Part shown: positions 26,580-35,413 of the stretch, piece after piece
How positions within the stretch are numbered: the stretch's first letter is position 1
How the letters are laid out: each line of letters starts with the position of its first letter
NCBI RefSeq assembly: GCF_009720825.1
Contig: NZ_WNKY01000008.1
Span: 62,001 to 126,000 of the forward strand
DNA: 64,000 nt
DNA from: Duganella radicis
GTDB taxonomy: Bacteria; Pseudomonadota; Gammaproteobacteria; Burkholderiales; Burkholderiaceae_D
Reading direction: 5' to 3'
The notes under the pieces: model-generated
Database searches by the model: none
Seen by the model: only the letters and a program-made list of their open reading frames with translations
Told to the model about the DNA's origin: nothing
Translations under genes and position numbers: made by a program

Positions 26580-27517
26580 GCGCACGCGGTCTGCACTGGG
26601 CCTCCATCAACGAAATCAGCTTCGTGGCCGGCATGCGCCTGCTGTTCCGCATCTACCGCGTTTTCGGCCGCTGGCCGTTCCGCGTGGTGCTGTATCCGGT
26701 GCTGGCGTGGTATGTGCTGACCAAGCCATTGCCGCGCCGCGCGTCGCGTGAATACCTGCGTCGCGTGTCGGCGCACACGGGCATGCGCCTGCCGGGCGTG
26801 ATGCGCCACTTCGCCGCGTTCGGCGAGAGCATTCTGGACAAGATGATGCTGTGGGGCGGTTTGTTCAAGCTGGACCAGGTCGAGCTGCATGGCGGCGATT
26901 TGATCGCGGATGCGGTAGCGGCAGGCAAGGGCGGTCTGATGATCTGCGCCCACCTCGGCAATCTGGAACTGTGCCGTGTGCTGTCGCGCCAGCGCCGCGA
27001 TATCAGGCTGACGGTGCTGGTGCATACCAAACACGCGCAGGCATTCAACGACATGCTGGGCAAGCTGAATCCGGCGAGCCAGCTGAATCTGATGCAAGTG
27101 ACCGACATGTCGCCGGCCACCGCGATGCTGCTGTCCGAACGCGTGGCGCGCGGCGAGTTTGTCGTCATCGCCGGCGACCGCATTCCGGTCTCGCACAATC
27201 CGCGTGTGGCGATGGCGGACTTCATCGGCGCGCCGGCGGCATTCCCGGTCGGCCCGTATGTGCTGGCCAGTGTGCTGCAATGCCCGGTATTCCTGCTGTT
27301 CTCCATCCGCCGTGGCGACAAGTCGGAGGTGTACTTCGAGCGCTTCCGCGATGAAGTCCGCATTCCACGCCAGGGCCGCGATGCCGCGCTGAACGCGCTG
27401 GCCGCGGATTACGCGCAGCGCCTGCAACATTACACCTTGCGCGCGCCGCTCCAGTGGTTCAACTATTACGATTTCTGGCATTTACCTCAACTGGAAAAAA
27501 CCGATGCACCTCGCTGA
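26576..27517 (+). CDS. LpxL/HtrB-type acyltransferase of the aryl polyene cluster
   Basis: A 313-residue protein with an N-terminal hydrophobic/amphipathic region and the LpxL-family core LMICAHLGNLELCRVL (His-containing motif) and VVIAGDRIPV. Such enzymes acylate glycolipids in the inner membrane; here it likely completes the lipid anchor or esterifies the aryl polyene onto the glycolipid. The ATG overlaps the glycosyltransferase stop (ATGA) and its end overlaps the ammonia-lyase start by 14 bases. The product has not been shown for this organism; the role is inferred from cluster context. Confidence 0.83.
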   Translation: MSARGLHWASINEISFVAGMRLLFRIYRVFGRWPFRVVLYPVLAWYVLTKPLPRRASREYLRRVSAHTGMRLPGVMRHFAAFGESILDKMMLWGGLFKLDQVELHGGDLIADAVAAGKGGLMICAHLGNLELCRVLSRQRRDIRLTVLVHTKHAQAFNDMLGKLNPASQLNLMQVTDMSPATAMLLSERVARGEFVVIAGDRIPVSHNPRVAMADFIGAPAAFPVGPYVLASVLQCPVFLLFSIRRGDKSEVYFERFRDEVRIPRQGRDAALNALAADYAQRLQHYTLRAPLQWFNYYDFWHLPQLEKTDAPR

Positions 27518-29063
27518 CATCGCTCAACTCACGCCGCGCACCGTGCGCTTCGACCAGAATCGTTTGACGATCGAAGACATCGTCGATATCGCACACGGCC
27601 GTGCGAACGCCGCGCTGTCGGACGATCCGGCTTTCCGGGCCGCCATCCAGCGCGGCGCCGACTTCCTCGACCGGCTGCTGCGCGAGGATGGCACCATCTA
27701 TGGCGTGACCACCGGCTATGGCGATTCCTGCACCGTGAACGTGCCGCTGGATCTGGTGCCGGACCTGCCGCATCATCTGTACACCTATCACGGCGTCGGC
27801 CTGGGCGAGTACTTCACGCCGGCGCAAACGCGCGCGATCCTGGCGTCGCGCCTGGCTTCGCTGAGCAAGGGCTACTCAGGGGTCAGCGTTGAGCTGCTGT
27901 TGCAGATCACGCGCCTGCTGGACGCCGGCCTGCTGCCGCTGATTCCATCCGAAGGTTCGGTGGGCGCCAGTGGCGACCTGACGCCGCTGTCGTATCTGGC
28001 GGCCGTGCTGTGCGGCGAGCGCGAAGTGTGGCGCGATGGCGCGCAGGTGCCTGCGGCGCAAGCCTTGCGGGAAGCTGGAATCGCGCCGCTGCGCCTGCGT
28101 CCGAAAGAAGGCCTGGCCATCATGAACGGCACCGCTGTCATGACGGCGCTGGCTTGCCTGGCCTACGCCCGCGCCGAATATCTGACGAAGCTGAGCACCC
28201 GCATCACCGCCATGGCTTCATTTGCGATGGACGGCAATGCACATCACTTCGACGAAGTGCTGTTCGCGGCCAAGCCGCACGGCGGCATGCAGCAGGTGGC
28301 GGCATGGCTGCGCGGCGATCTGCCGACCAGCCAGTGGGAGCGCAACGGCAAGCGCCTGCAAGACCGCTATTCGATTCGCTGTGCACCGCACGTCATCGGC
28401 GTGCTGGCCGATGCCATGCCGATGTTCCGCACCATGATCGAGAATGAGCTGAATAGTGCGAACGATAATCCTTTGATCGACGCGGACAATGAGCGCGTGC
28501 TGCACGGTGGTCACTTCTATGGCGGCCACATCGCCTTCGCCATGGATGGCATGAAGAACGCGGTCGCCAATCTGGCCGACCTGCTGGACCGCCAGATGGC
28601 GCTGCTGGTCGACAGCCGCTACAACCACGGCCTGCCCGCCAATCTGTCCGGCGCCAAAGGCGAGCGCGCGCCGATCAACCACGGCCTCAAGGCCCTGCAG
28701 ATCAGCGCCTCGGCATGGACGGCGGAAGCGTTGAAAGCCACCATGCCGGCCTCCGTGTTCTCGCGCTCCACCGAGTGCCACAACCAGGACAAGGTCAGCA
28801 TGGGCACCATCGCCGCGCGTGACTGCCTGCGCGTGCTGGATCTGACCGAGCAAGTGGTGGCGGCCTTGCTGATCACCGTGCGTCAGGGCGTGTGGCTGCG
28901 CCGGCAGGTCAGCCCGGAACTGCAAGCGCACGCCGCGTTGGCGGCAATGCAGGATGCGCTGGCGGCCGATATCAAGCCGGTGGAAGAAGACCGCCGCCTG
29001 GAGCCGGATCTGCGCCTGATGCTGGAGCGTATCCGCGCGCAAGCCTGGGATCTGTATGCGTAA
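27504..29063 (+). CDS. MIO-type aromatic amino acid ammonia-lyase (HAL/TAL/PAL family)
   Basis: A 519-residue ammonia-lyase. Ala155-Ser156-Gly157 in GSVGASGDLTPLS cyclise to the MIO cofactor; Tyr66 in IYGVTTGYGDS is the catalytic tyrosine; NDNPL and the FSRSTECHNQDKVSMGT segment are also present. The selectivity segment reads HLYTYHGVG (91-99), with Tyr95-His96 where histidine lyases have Ser-His and tyrosine lyases have His-Leu, so the substrate is not obvious. In this cluster the product is probably cinnamate or 4-coumarate, the aryl starter for the polyene. Length is usual for the family. Confidence 0.88.
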   Translation: MHLADIAQLTPRTVRFDQNRLTIEDIVDIAHGRANAALSDDPAFRAAIQRGADFLDRLLREDGTIYGVTTGYGDSCTVNVPLDLVPDLPHHLYTYHGVGLGEYFTPAQTRAILASRLASLSKGYSGVSVELLLQITRLLDAGLLPLIPSEGSVGASGDLTPLSYLAAVLCGEREVWRDGAQVPAAQALREAGIAPLRLRPKEGLAIMNGTAVMTALACLAYARAEYLTKLSTRITAMASFAMDGNAHHFDEVLFAAKPHGGMQQVAAWLRGDLPTSQWERNGKRLQDRYSIRCAPHVIGVLADAMPMFRTMIENELNSANDNPLIDADNERVLHGGHFYGGHIAFAMDGMKNAVANLADLLDRQMALLVDSRYNHGLPANLSGAKGERAPINHGLKALQISASAWTAEALKATMPASVFSRSTECHNQDKVSMGTIAARDCLRVLDLTEQVVAALLITVRQGVWLRRQVSPELQAHAALAAMQDALAADIKPVEEDRRLEPDLRLMLERIRAQAWDLYA

Positions 29064-29496
29064 GAAGAAAGAAAGCCGCTGGTTCGCGGAAGTCGAGATG
29101 CAGGTGCAGTTCTTCGACCTGGACCCGATGGAGATCGTCTGGCACGGCCGCTACGTCAAGTATCTGGAAGTGGTGCGCTGCGCGTTGCTCGACAAGATCG
29201 GCTACAACTACCCGCAGATGAAGGAATCCGGCTATGTCTGGCCGGTGATCGACATGCAGCTGCGTTATGTCGGCTCGGCCACGTTCGGCCAGAAACTGCG
29301 GCTGCGCGCCGATATCGTCGAGTGGGAAAATCGTTTGAAGATCGATTACCTCATCACCGATGCGGACACCGGCAAGCGCCTGAACCGCGCCTCCACCACC
29401 ATGGTGGCTGTCGATATCGCCACCAGGGAGATGTGCTACGTCTCGCCGCCGGTGCTGTTTGAAAAACTGGGGATCACGCCTGATGAACAAGCTTAA
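29056..29496 (+). CDS. apeK: Hotdog acyl thioesterase (4HBT type, ApeK-like)
   Basis: A 146-residue hotdog-fold thioesterase with the 4-hydroxybenzoyl-CoA-thioesterase motif FFDLDPMEIVWHGRYVKYLE, in which the aspartate of DLDPMEIVWHG is catalytic. In aryl polyene clusters it may release or edit carrier-bound chains. Its ATG overlaps the ammonia-lyase stop by eight bases, and its stop lies 14 bases inside the LolA-like gene. The substrate is inferred from context. Confidence 0.87.
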   Translation: MRKKKESRWFAEVEMQVQFFDLDPMEIVWHGRYVKYLEVVRCALLDKIGYNYPQMKESGYVWPVIDMQLRYVGSATFGQKLRLRADIVEWENRLKIDYLITDADTGKRLNRASTTMVAVDIATREMCYVSPPVLFEKLGITPDEQA

Positions 29497-30091
29497 AACC
29501 ATCGCCGCCGCCGCGCTGCTGGCCAGTACCGCCTGCGTGCAGGCGGCCATTCCATCCGCTAAAATCCAGGCCATGCTGGCCAAGCCCGCCGTCATGTGCG
29601 GCCGCTTCGACCAGACCAAGCAACTGGTCGGCATGAAGAAGCCGCTCGCTTCGGAGGGCCGCTTCTGCGTCATCGCCGGCAAGGGCGTGTTGTGGCGCAC
29701 CCTCAAGCCTTTCCCCAGCACGCTGCGCCTGACGCGCGACGAGATCGTCAACTATCAGGGGGACCGCGTTGCCATGCGTCTGGATGCGAAGACGGAACCG
29801 ACCGTTCGCATGATTAACAATGTGCTGTTTTCCTTGCTGTCCGGTGATCTGGGCCAGCTGGATGCGCTGTTTGAAGGCGATGGCAATGTGGATGCCACCA
29901 GTTGGAACGTGGCGTTGAAGCCGCGTCAGGCGGCATTGGAAAAAGCCATCGGCACCATCAAGCTGGAAGGCGGCGCCTATGTGAAGTCCATCGTCATGAA
30001 CGAGGGCGGTGGCGACCGCACCACCATCGTCTTCTCGGAAATCAAAACCGGTGAAGCGGCGATGAGCAAGGAAGAGGCGGCGCTGTTTTGA
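29483..30091 (+). CDS. apeL: LolA-like periplasmic carrier (ApeL-like)
   Basis: A 202-residue exported protein: signal peptide to about residue 23 (LASTACVQA), then a LolA-type beta-barrel pattern (FDQTKQLVGMKKPLASEGRFCV, near residue 42, and GVLWRTLKPFPSTLRLTRDEI). LolA-like proteins shuttle lipids through the periplasm; here the cargo is likely the lipid-linked polyene on its way to the outer membrane. Start at 29483 is inside the end of apeK. The gene ends with TTGA overlapping the exporter start. Confidence 0.85.
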   Translation: MNKLKTIAAAALLASTACVQAAIPSAKIQAMLAKPAVMCGRFDQTKQLVGMKKPLASEGRFCVIAGKGVLWRTLKPFPSTLRLTRDEIVNYQGDRVAMRLDAKTEPTVRMINNVLFSLLSGDLGQLDALFEGDGNVDATSWNVALKPRQAALEKAIGTIKLEGGAYVKSIVMNEGGGDRTTIVFSEIKTGEAAMSKEEAALF

Positions 30092-32439
30092 TCCGTACCC
30101 GACAACTCGCGCTGTTGTGGGTGCTGGCGGTCGGCCTGCTGCTGGGGCATAACGCCTGGCTGTGGGCCGTCAAGCGTATCGTGCCCGATACCGACATCAT
30201 GGCGCTGCTGCCGGTGCAGGAGCGCGATCCGGTGCTGCAAGCGTCGTTCAATCATATGGTCGATGCGGCGCAGCAGCGGGTAGTGGTGCTGATTGGCGCG
30301 GCGGAGTGGGAGGATGCGAAACGCGCCGCCGACGCGTATGGCGCCGCGCTGGCGGCGCGCAAGGATATGCTGGATGTCACGCCAGTCAACGAGCAGACGC
30401 AGAGCGACTGGCTGTCGCTGTTCCAGCGGCACCGGCTTGCATTGCTGACGGCGCAACAGGAGCTGCAACTGCGCGAGCAGCCATCGCAGTTCTGGCTGGA
30501 GGCGGCGCTGGCCAGGCTGTATGCGCCGTTTGGCGGACCTAAGCTCGGCTCGTGGCAAGAGGACCCGTTTGGCCTGTTCGCGGACTGGGTGCAGGAGCGT
30601 GCAAGAGAGACGCCTGTGCGTCCGCGCGATGGCCATTTGTTTGTCGCAGACGCGCGGCGCCAGTATGTGCTGTTGCCACTGACACTGAAAGTGCCCGCGC
30701 TGTCGATGACGGCGCAGGAGACCGTGCTACCCTTGTTGAAACAGGCGGCGGATGCGGCACGCAAGGCGGCGCCGCAAGCCGAAGTGATACAGGCTGGCGT
30801 GATCCTGCATGCGGCCAATGCCAGCGCACAGGCCAGTGGCGAAGTGTCGACCATCGGCATCGGTTCGCTGCTGGGCATCATTCTGTTGATGTGGCTCGCC
30901 TTTCATTCGTTTAAGCCGATTTCACTGATCCTGCTGTCGATCGGCATTGGCTGCCTGGGCGCGCTGTCGGTGTGCTGGCTGCTGTTTGGCCGCATTCATT
31001 TGATGACGCTGGTGTTTGGCGCGAGCCTGATCGGTGTGGCTCAGGATTACGGCATCTACTTCCTGTGCAACCGCCTTGCGGCGGACGAACAGCTCGATTC
31101 GCCGGCATTGCTCAAGCGCCTGTTGCCGGGCCTGGGGCTGACGTTGCTGGCCGCGGTGATAGGTTATACGGGCCTTGCGCTGACGCCGTTCCCTGGCTTG
31201 CGCCAGATGGCGGTGTTCTCGGCATTGGGCCTGGTGTTCGCATGGCTAACGGTGGTGTGCTGGTTCCCGGCGCTGATTGGCGGCCGCTCGCTGCAGAGCG
31301 GCGGTCTGGTACGCATTTATGGCGCGGCCTTGCGGCGCTGGCCGCAGCCGCGGCTGACCCGCGTGACACTGGTTGTAGCCGCGGGGTTTGTGTTGGTGGC
31401 TGGCTACGGCATCGCACGTCTTGGCGCCAATGACGATATTCGTCTGCTGCAAAATCCGCCCAGGCATCTGATCGACGATCAGCTCAAACTGAGCAAGCTG
31501 CTGGATGCGCCGACGCCGGTGCAGTATTTTTTGGTGCGCGGCGCGTCGGCGGAACAGGTGCTGCAACGCGAGGAACTGCTGAAGGCGCGGCTGGATCAAT
31601 TTGTCACGGCCAGGCGCATCACCGGCTATCAGGCGATATCGAACTGGGCGCCATCGGAGCGCACACAGGCTGCGCACCGCGCGCTGGTGGAAGAAAAGTT
31701 GCTGGCGGATGGCGGACCGCTGCACGCCATCGCCGCCCAGATCGGCGAGGATGCCGCATGGATCGCGGCCACCCGTGCCGGCCTGCTGGCAGCGGCGGCG
31801 CCGCTGCCGCTGGACGCCTTCCTGCAATCGCCGGCCAGCGAGCCGTGGCGCCATTTGTGGCTGGGAGGGAGCAACGGCGTGTACGCCAGCATTGTGGCGC
31901 TGCGTGGCCTGAGCAATGCCGCCGCGCCGGAAGTTTCGCTGGCGGCGGAAAAGCTGGAAGGCGTGCAATGGGTGGATAAGGTGGCTGAGATCTCTTCGGT
32001 GCTGGGTCGCTATCGTCAGGATATGAGCTGGGTGGTGCTGGGGGCCTATGCGGTGGTGTTCGCGCTGTTGTTCCACCGCTATCGCGGCCGTACCTGGCGC
32101 GTGCTGGCGCCGACCGCTTTGGCGAGCGTGGTGACGCTCGCGCTGTTCGGCTACGCCGGCCAGAACCTGCAACTGTTCCATGTGCTGGCGCTGATGCTGC
32201 TCCTCGGCGTCGGCGTCGATTACGGTATCTTCATGCAGGAACATCCGGATCGCCGTGATCATACGCCCTGGCTGGCGGTCGGCATGTCGGCGGCGAATAC
32301 GATTTTGTCCTTTGGCTTGCTGGGGTTGAGCTCCACACCGGCATTGCGGGCGTTCGGCCTGACGATGCTGATGGGGACCGCGCTGGTCTGGCTGTTTGTT
32401 CCGTGTTTTGGTTCTATCAAAGAAAGTGCGCATGACTGA
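30088..32439 (+). CDS. apeM: MMPL/RND-superfamily exporter (ApeM-like)
   Basis: A 783-residue inner-membrane exporter: one N-terminal helix, a periplasmic domain of about 220 residues, a helix block of about five (residues 250-400), a second periplasmic domain and a second block. The paired motifs GVAQDYGIYF and GVGVDYGIFM mark the two halves as MMPL type. It likely extracts the finished polyene lipid from the inner membrane, handing it to the LolA-like protein. The TTG start overlaps the previous stop; no better ATG lies near the first helix. Overlap with the flavoenzyme gene is eight bases. Confidence 0.88.
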   Translation: MIRTRQLALLWVLAVGLLLGHNAWLWAVKRIVPDTDIMALLPVQERDPVLQASFNHMVDAAQQRVVVLIGAAEWEDAKRAADAYGAALAARKDMLDVTPVNEQTQSDWLSLFQRHRLALLTAQQELQLREQPSQFWLEAALARLYAPFGGPKLGSWQEDPFGLFADWVQERARETPVRPRDGHLFVADARRQYVLLPLTLKVPALSMTAQETVLPLLKQAADAARKAAPQAEVIQAGVILHAANASAQASGEVSTIGIGSLLGIILLMWLAFHSFKPISLILLSIGIGCLGALSVCWLLFGRIHLMTLVFGASLIGVAQDYGIYFLCNRLAADEQLDSPALLKRLLPGLGLTLLAAVIGYTGLALTPFPGLRQMAVFSALGLVFAWLTVVCWFPALIGGRSLQSGGLVRIYGAALRRWPQPRLTRVTLVVAAGFVLVAGYGIARLGANDDIRLLQNPPRHLIDDQLKLSKLLDAPTPVQYFLVRGASAEQVLQREELLKARLDQFVTARRITGYQAISNWAPSERTQAAHRALVEEKLLADGGPLHAIAAQIGEDAAWIAATRAGLLAAAAPLPLDAFLQSPASEPWRHLWLGGSNGVYASIVALRGLSNAAAPEVSLAAEKLEGVQWVDKVAEISSVLGRYRQDMSWVVLGAYAVVFALLFHRYRGRTWRVLAPTALASVVTLALFGYAGQNLQLFHVLALMLLLGVGVDYGIFMQEHPDRRDHTPWLAVGMSAANTILSFGLLGLSSTPALRAFGLTMLMGTALVWLFVPCFGSIKESAHD

Positions 32440-33685
32440 GACAATCAAGAGTGAGAACGTGGAAATCCTGATCGTGGGCGCCGGACCGGCAGGCTCGGTC
32501 GCCGCCGCCTTGCTGCGCCAGCAGGGCAGGCGGGTGCTGGTGATCGAGCGTGAGCAGTTCCCACGCTTCTCCATCGGTGAAAGCCTGCTGCCGCAAAGCA
32601 TGGCCTATCTCGAACAGGCGGGCATGCTGCAAGCGGTGGTGGAAGCGGGCTTCCAGTTCAAGAACGGCGCGGCTTTCATGCGCGACGGCTGCTATACGGA
32701 TTTCGATTTCCGCGACAAGCATACGCCAGGCTGGGGCACGACCTATCAGGTGCAGCGCGCCGACTTCGATCATGTGCTGGCCAAAGAGGCGGAGCGCTTT
32801 GGCGCCGAGATCCGCTACCGCCACGAAGTGCTGGATATCGCGCTGGGCGCGGCCGCGGAGGGCGGCGCGCGCGTGACGGTCAAGGCGCCGGATGGCGCGG
32901 TGTATCAGGTTGACGCGGGCTTCATCCTGGATGCCAGCGGTTTTGGCCGCATCCTGCCTCGTTTGCTGAAACTGGAGACCCCGTCCAACTTCCCGGTGCG
33001 CGGCGCCATCTTCACGCACGTCGAAGACGGCATCCGCGACAAGGGCTTTGACCGCAACAAGATCCGCGTGACCGTGCATCCCCGGCATTGCAATGTGTGG
33101 TTCTGGACGATCCCATTTGCCGGCGGCCGCTGCTCGCAGGGCGTGGTGGCGGAGACGGATTTCCTCGACCAGTACCAGGGCACGCCAACCGAGCGCCTGC
33201 AAGCGATCATCGCCGAAGAGCCATCGCTGCGTGAGCTGCTGTCAAACGCACAGTGGGATACCCCCGCGCGCCAGATCGTCGGCTATTCGGCCAACGTGGC
33301 GCGCCTGTGGGGCGAGGGTTACGCGTTGCTGGGCAACGCGGGCGAATTCCTCGACCCGGTGTTCTCGTCCGGCGTGACCATCGCTTTCAAGTCGGCCAGC
33401 CTGGCGGTGGCCGCGCTGGAGCGCCAGTTGAATGGCGAGACGGTGGACTGGCAGGCCGACTACGGCGTGCCGCTGCGCCGTGGCGTCGATACTTTCCGCG
33501 CCTTTGTCGAATCATGGTACGCGGGGGGCTTCCAGAAGATCATCTTCCACCAGGATAAACAGCCGGATGTGCGCCGCATGATCTCCGCCATCCTGGCCGG
33601 TTATGCGTGGGACCAGACCAATCCGCTGGTGAAGGAAACACCGCGCAGGCTGGCGGCGCTGGAGGCTTTATGCACGCCCGCCTGA
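32432..33685 (+). CDS. Flavin-dependent halogenase-like enzyme of the aryl polyene cluster
   Basis: A 417-residue FAD enzyme with the Rossmann motif VGAGPAGSVAAALL (residues 15-28). It carries both hallmarks of flavin-dependent halogenases: WFWTIP at 223-228 (WxWxIP) and Lys77 in EAGFQFKNGAAF, at the position of the catalytic lysine (Lys79 in PrnA, Lys73-type in carrier-protein-bound substrates). Known brominated aryl polyenes (xanthomonadins) and chlorinated flexirubins need such enzymes. It could halogenate the aryl head or polyene while carrier-bound. Many database relatives are called only NAD(P)/FAD-dependent oxidoreductase; activity is not proven. Confidence 0.8.
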   Translation: MTETIKSENVEILIVGAGPAGSVAAALLRQQGRRVLVIEREQFPRFSIGESLLPQSMAYLEQAGMLQAVVEAGFQFKNGAAFMRDGCYTDFDFRDKHTPGWGTTYQVQRADFDHVLAKEAERFGAEIRYRHEVLDIALGAAAEGGARVTVKAPDGAVYQVDAGFILDASGFGRILPRLLKLETPSNFPVRGAIFTHVEDGIRDKGFDRNKIRVTVHPRHCNVWFWTIPFAGGRCSQGVVAETDFLDQYQGTPTERLQAIIAEEPSLRELLSNAQWDTPARQIVGYSANVARLWGEGYALLGNAGEFLDPVFSSGVTIAFKSASLAVAALERQLNGETVDWQADYGVPLRRGVDTFRAFVESWYAGGFQKIIFHQDKQPDVRRMISAILAGYAWDQTNPLVKETPRRLAALEALCTPA

Positions 33686-34215
33686 TCGCCGCCGCTGCCG
33701 CCGTGGTGCTGGCCGGCTGCGCTTCCGCGCCGAAGACGCCAGAGGCGCGCCTGGGCCTGAAGCTGGCGCCGGCGGCGCTGGGTAGCTCCATCAGCGTGCA
33801 GCAGCATCTGAAGGTGGAGCGCGCCGGCCGCACAGATGACCTGGACGTGGCTTTGCAGGTGGAGCCGGATGCCGTCGACGTGGTCGGCCTGGCATTTGGC
33901 CAGCGCGTTCTGACTTTGCATTACGATGGCAAGGAGCTGACTTCGTGGCGCCATGTGATGCTGCCTTCGCAGGTGCGGGCGGAGGATGTGCTGGAAGATA
34001 TCCAGCTGACGCTGTGGCCAGCGGACGCCGTGGCGGCGGCGCTGCCGCCGGAGTGGCAGGTGGCGGAGCAGGGCAGGGTAAGGACGCTGACGTTGGCCGG
34101 TGAACCTGTCATGCGCATAGTCTACAGCGGTGAGCCGCGCTGGAGCGGCACGGTGGTCTTGGATAACTTGCGATATCACTATAAGCTGACGATACAGTTC
34201 GCGGCGACGGAATGA
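33670..34215 (+). CDS. DUF3261-like lipoprotein (ApeN-like)
   Basis: A 181-residue lipoprotein with lipobox VVLAGC ending at Cys17 and a soluble domain of strands (LDVALQVEPDAVDVVGLAFGQRVLTLHYDGKEL and a C-terminal LDNLRYHYKLTIQF), matching the DUF3261 lipoproteins of aryl polyene clusters. Its likely place is the inner leaflet of the outer membrane, where it could receive the product in a LolB-like role. Start at 33670 overlaps the flavoenzyme gene by 16 bases. Function inferred from neighbours. Confidence 0.8.
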   Translation: MHARLIAAAAAVVLAGCASAPKTPEARLGLKLAPAALGSSISVQQHLKVERAGRTDDLDVALQVEPDAVDVVGLAFGQRVLTLHYDGKELTSWRHVMLPSQVRAEDVLEDIQLTLWPADAVAAALPPEWQVAEQGRVRTLTLAGEPVMRIVYSGEPRWSGTVVLDNLRYHYKLTIQFAATE

Positions 34216-34219
34216 GGGC

Positions 34220-35413
34220 ATGCTGAATTTTTACTTGAACGCCTGCGGTATCACCTGTGCGCTCGGCGATGGACATGAGCAGGTGAAGACGCGCCTGTAC
34301 GCAGGCCGGACCGGCGTGGTGTCAAGCACGCGTTGGTCGGCGGGACGCGAGCTGCCGCTGGGCGAAGTGCCGGGCGAACTGCCATCGGTGGCGCATCTGC
34401 CGCCGCATCAGCGCAGTCGCAATAACGCGCTGGCGCTGGCGGCGTTGGCGCAGATTCGTCCCGCCGTGGAGGCGGCGATCGCGCGCCATGGCGCGGAGCG
34501 GGTCGGCGTCGTCATTGGCACCAGCACCTCCGGCATCGGCGAGACGGAGCAGGCGCTGATGCGCCATGCCATCGACGGCGGCCTGCCGCCGGACTTCCAC
34601 TACAGCGTGCAGGAAATGGGTTCGCCAGCGGAAATGCTGGCGCGGGAGCTGGGACTGAAAGGTCCGGCCTATGTGCATTCCAGCGCCTGTTCGTCCAGCG
34701 CCAAAGCGCTGGCCAGCGCGGCACGCCTGATCCGCATGGGCCTGTGCGACGCGGTGCTGACTGGCGGCGTGGATTCGCTGTGCGCGTTCACGGTGGCCGG
34801 TTTCGCGGCGCTGGAGTCGGTCAGCACGGCGCAATGCAATCCGATGAGCGTCAACCGCAAGGGCATCAATATCGGCGAAGGCGCCGCGCTGTTCCTGATG
34901 AGCGCGGAGGCCGGGGACGCGTCGCCGGTCAGGCTGATGGGATGGGGTGAAACCTCGGATGGCCATCATATGTCGGCGCCCGATCCGGCCGGCGCGGGCG
35001 CTGAGTTGGCGATGTCGCAGGCGTTGCGGCGGGCCGGCCTCACGGCCGCGCAGATCGACTACATCAATATGCATGGCACGGCGACGCCGCAGAACGATGC
35101 GATGGAGTCCAGGGTGACCGAGAGGCTGTTTGGCGCGGAGGTGCCGGTCAGTTCGACCAAGCCGTTCACCGGGCACACGTTGGGGGCAGCCGCGGCGATT
35201 GAGGCGGCGCTGTGCTGGCTGGCCATGCAGGATGATAATCCGCTGGGCAAGCTGCCGCCGCATCTGTGGGATGGCGCCATCGACCCGGCGTTGCCGGCGT
35301 TGAACCTGGTGCCCGCCGGTGCGGCGCTGGGCCGTCCGCTGCGCCGTATCCTGAGCAGTTCTTTCGCCTTCGGCGGCTCCAACGCCGCGCTGGTGCTGGG
35401 GAGGGACGCCTGA
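34220..35413 (+). CDS. apeO: Beta-ketoacyl-ACP synthase (ApeO-like)
   Basis: A 397-residue ketosynthase with the full catalytic triad: Cys157 in VHSSACSSSAKAL, His in NMHGTATPQND, and His in KPFTGHTLGAAAA. It performs the chain extension with malonyl units; in the characterised Xenorhabdus system ApeO forms a heterodimer with the ApeC chain-length factor, both present here but encoded 12 kb apart. Its stop overlaps the dehydratase start (TGATG). Normal length for FabF-type enzymes. Confidence 0.9.
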   Translation: MLNFYLNACGITCALGDGHEQVKTRLYAGRTGVVSSTRWSAGRELPLGEVPGELPSVAHLPPHQRSRNNALALAALAQIRPAVEAAIARHGAERVGVVIGTSTSGIGETEQALMRHAIDGGLPPDFHYSVQEMGSPAEMLARELGLKGPAYVHSSACSSSAKALASAARLIRMGLCDAVLTGGVDSLCAFTVAGFAALESVSTAQCNPMSVNRKGINIGEGAALFLMSAEAGDASPVRLMGWGETSDGHHMSAPDPAGAGAELAMSQALRRAGLTAAQIDYINMHGTATPQNDAMESRVTERLFGAEVPVSSTKPFTGHTLGAAAAIEAALCWLAMQDDNPLGKLPPHLWDGAIDPALPALNLVPAGAALGRPLRRILSSSFAFGGSNAALVLGRDA

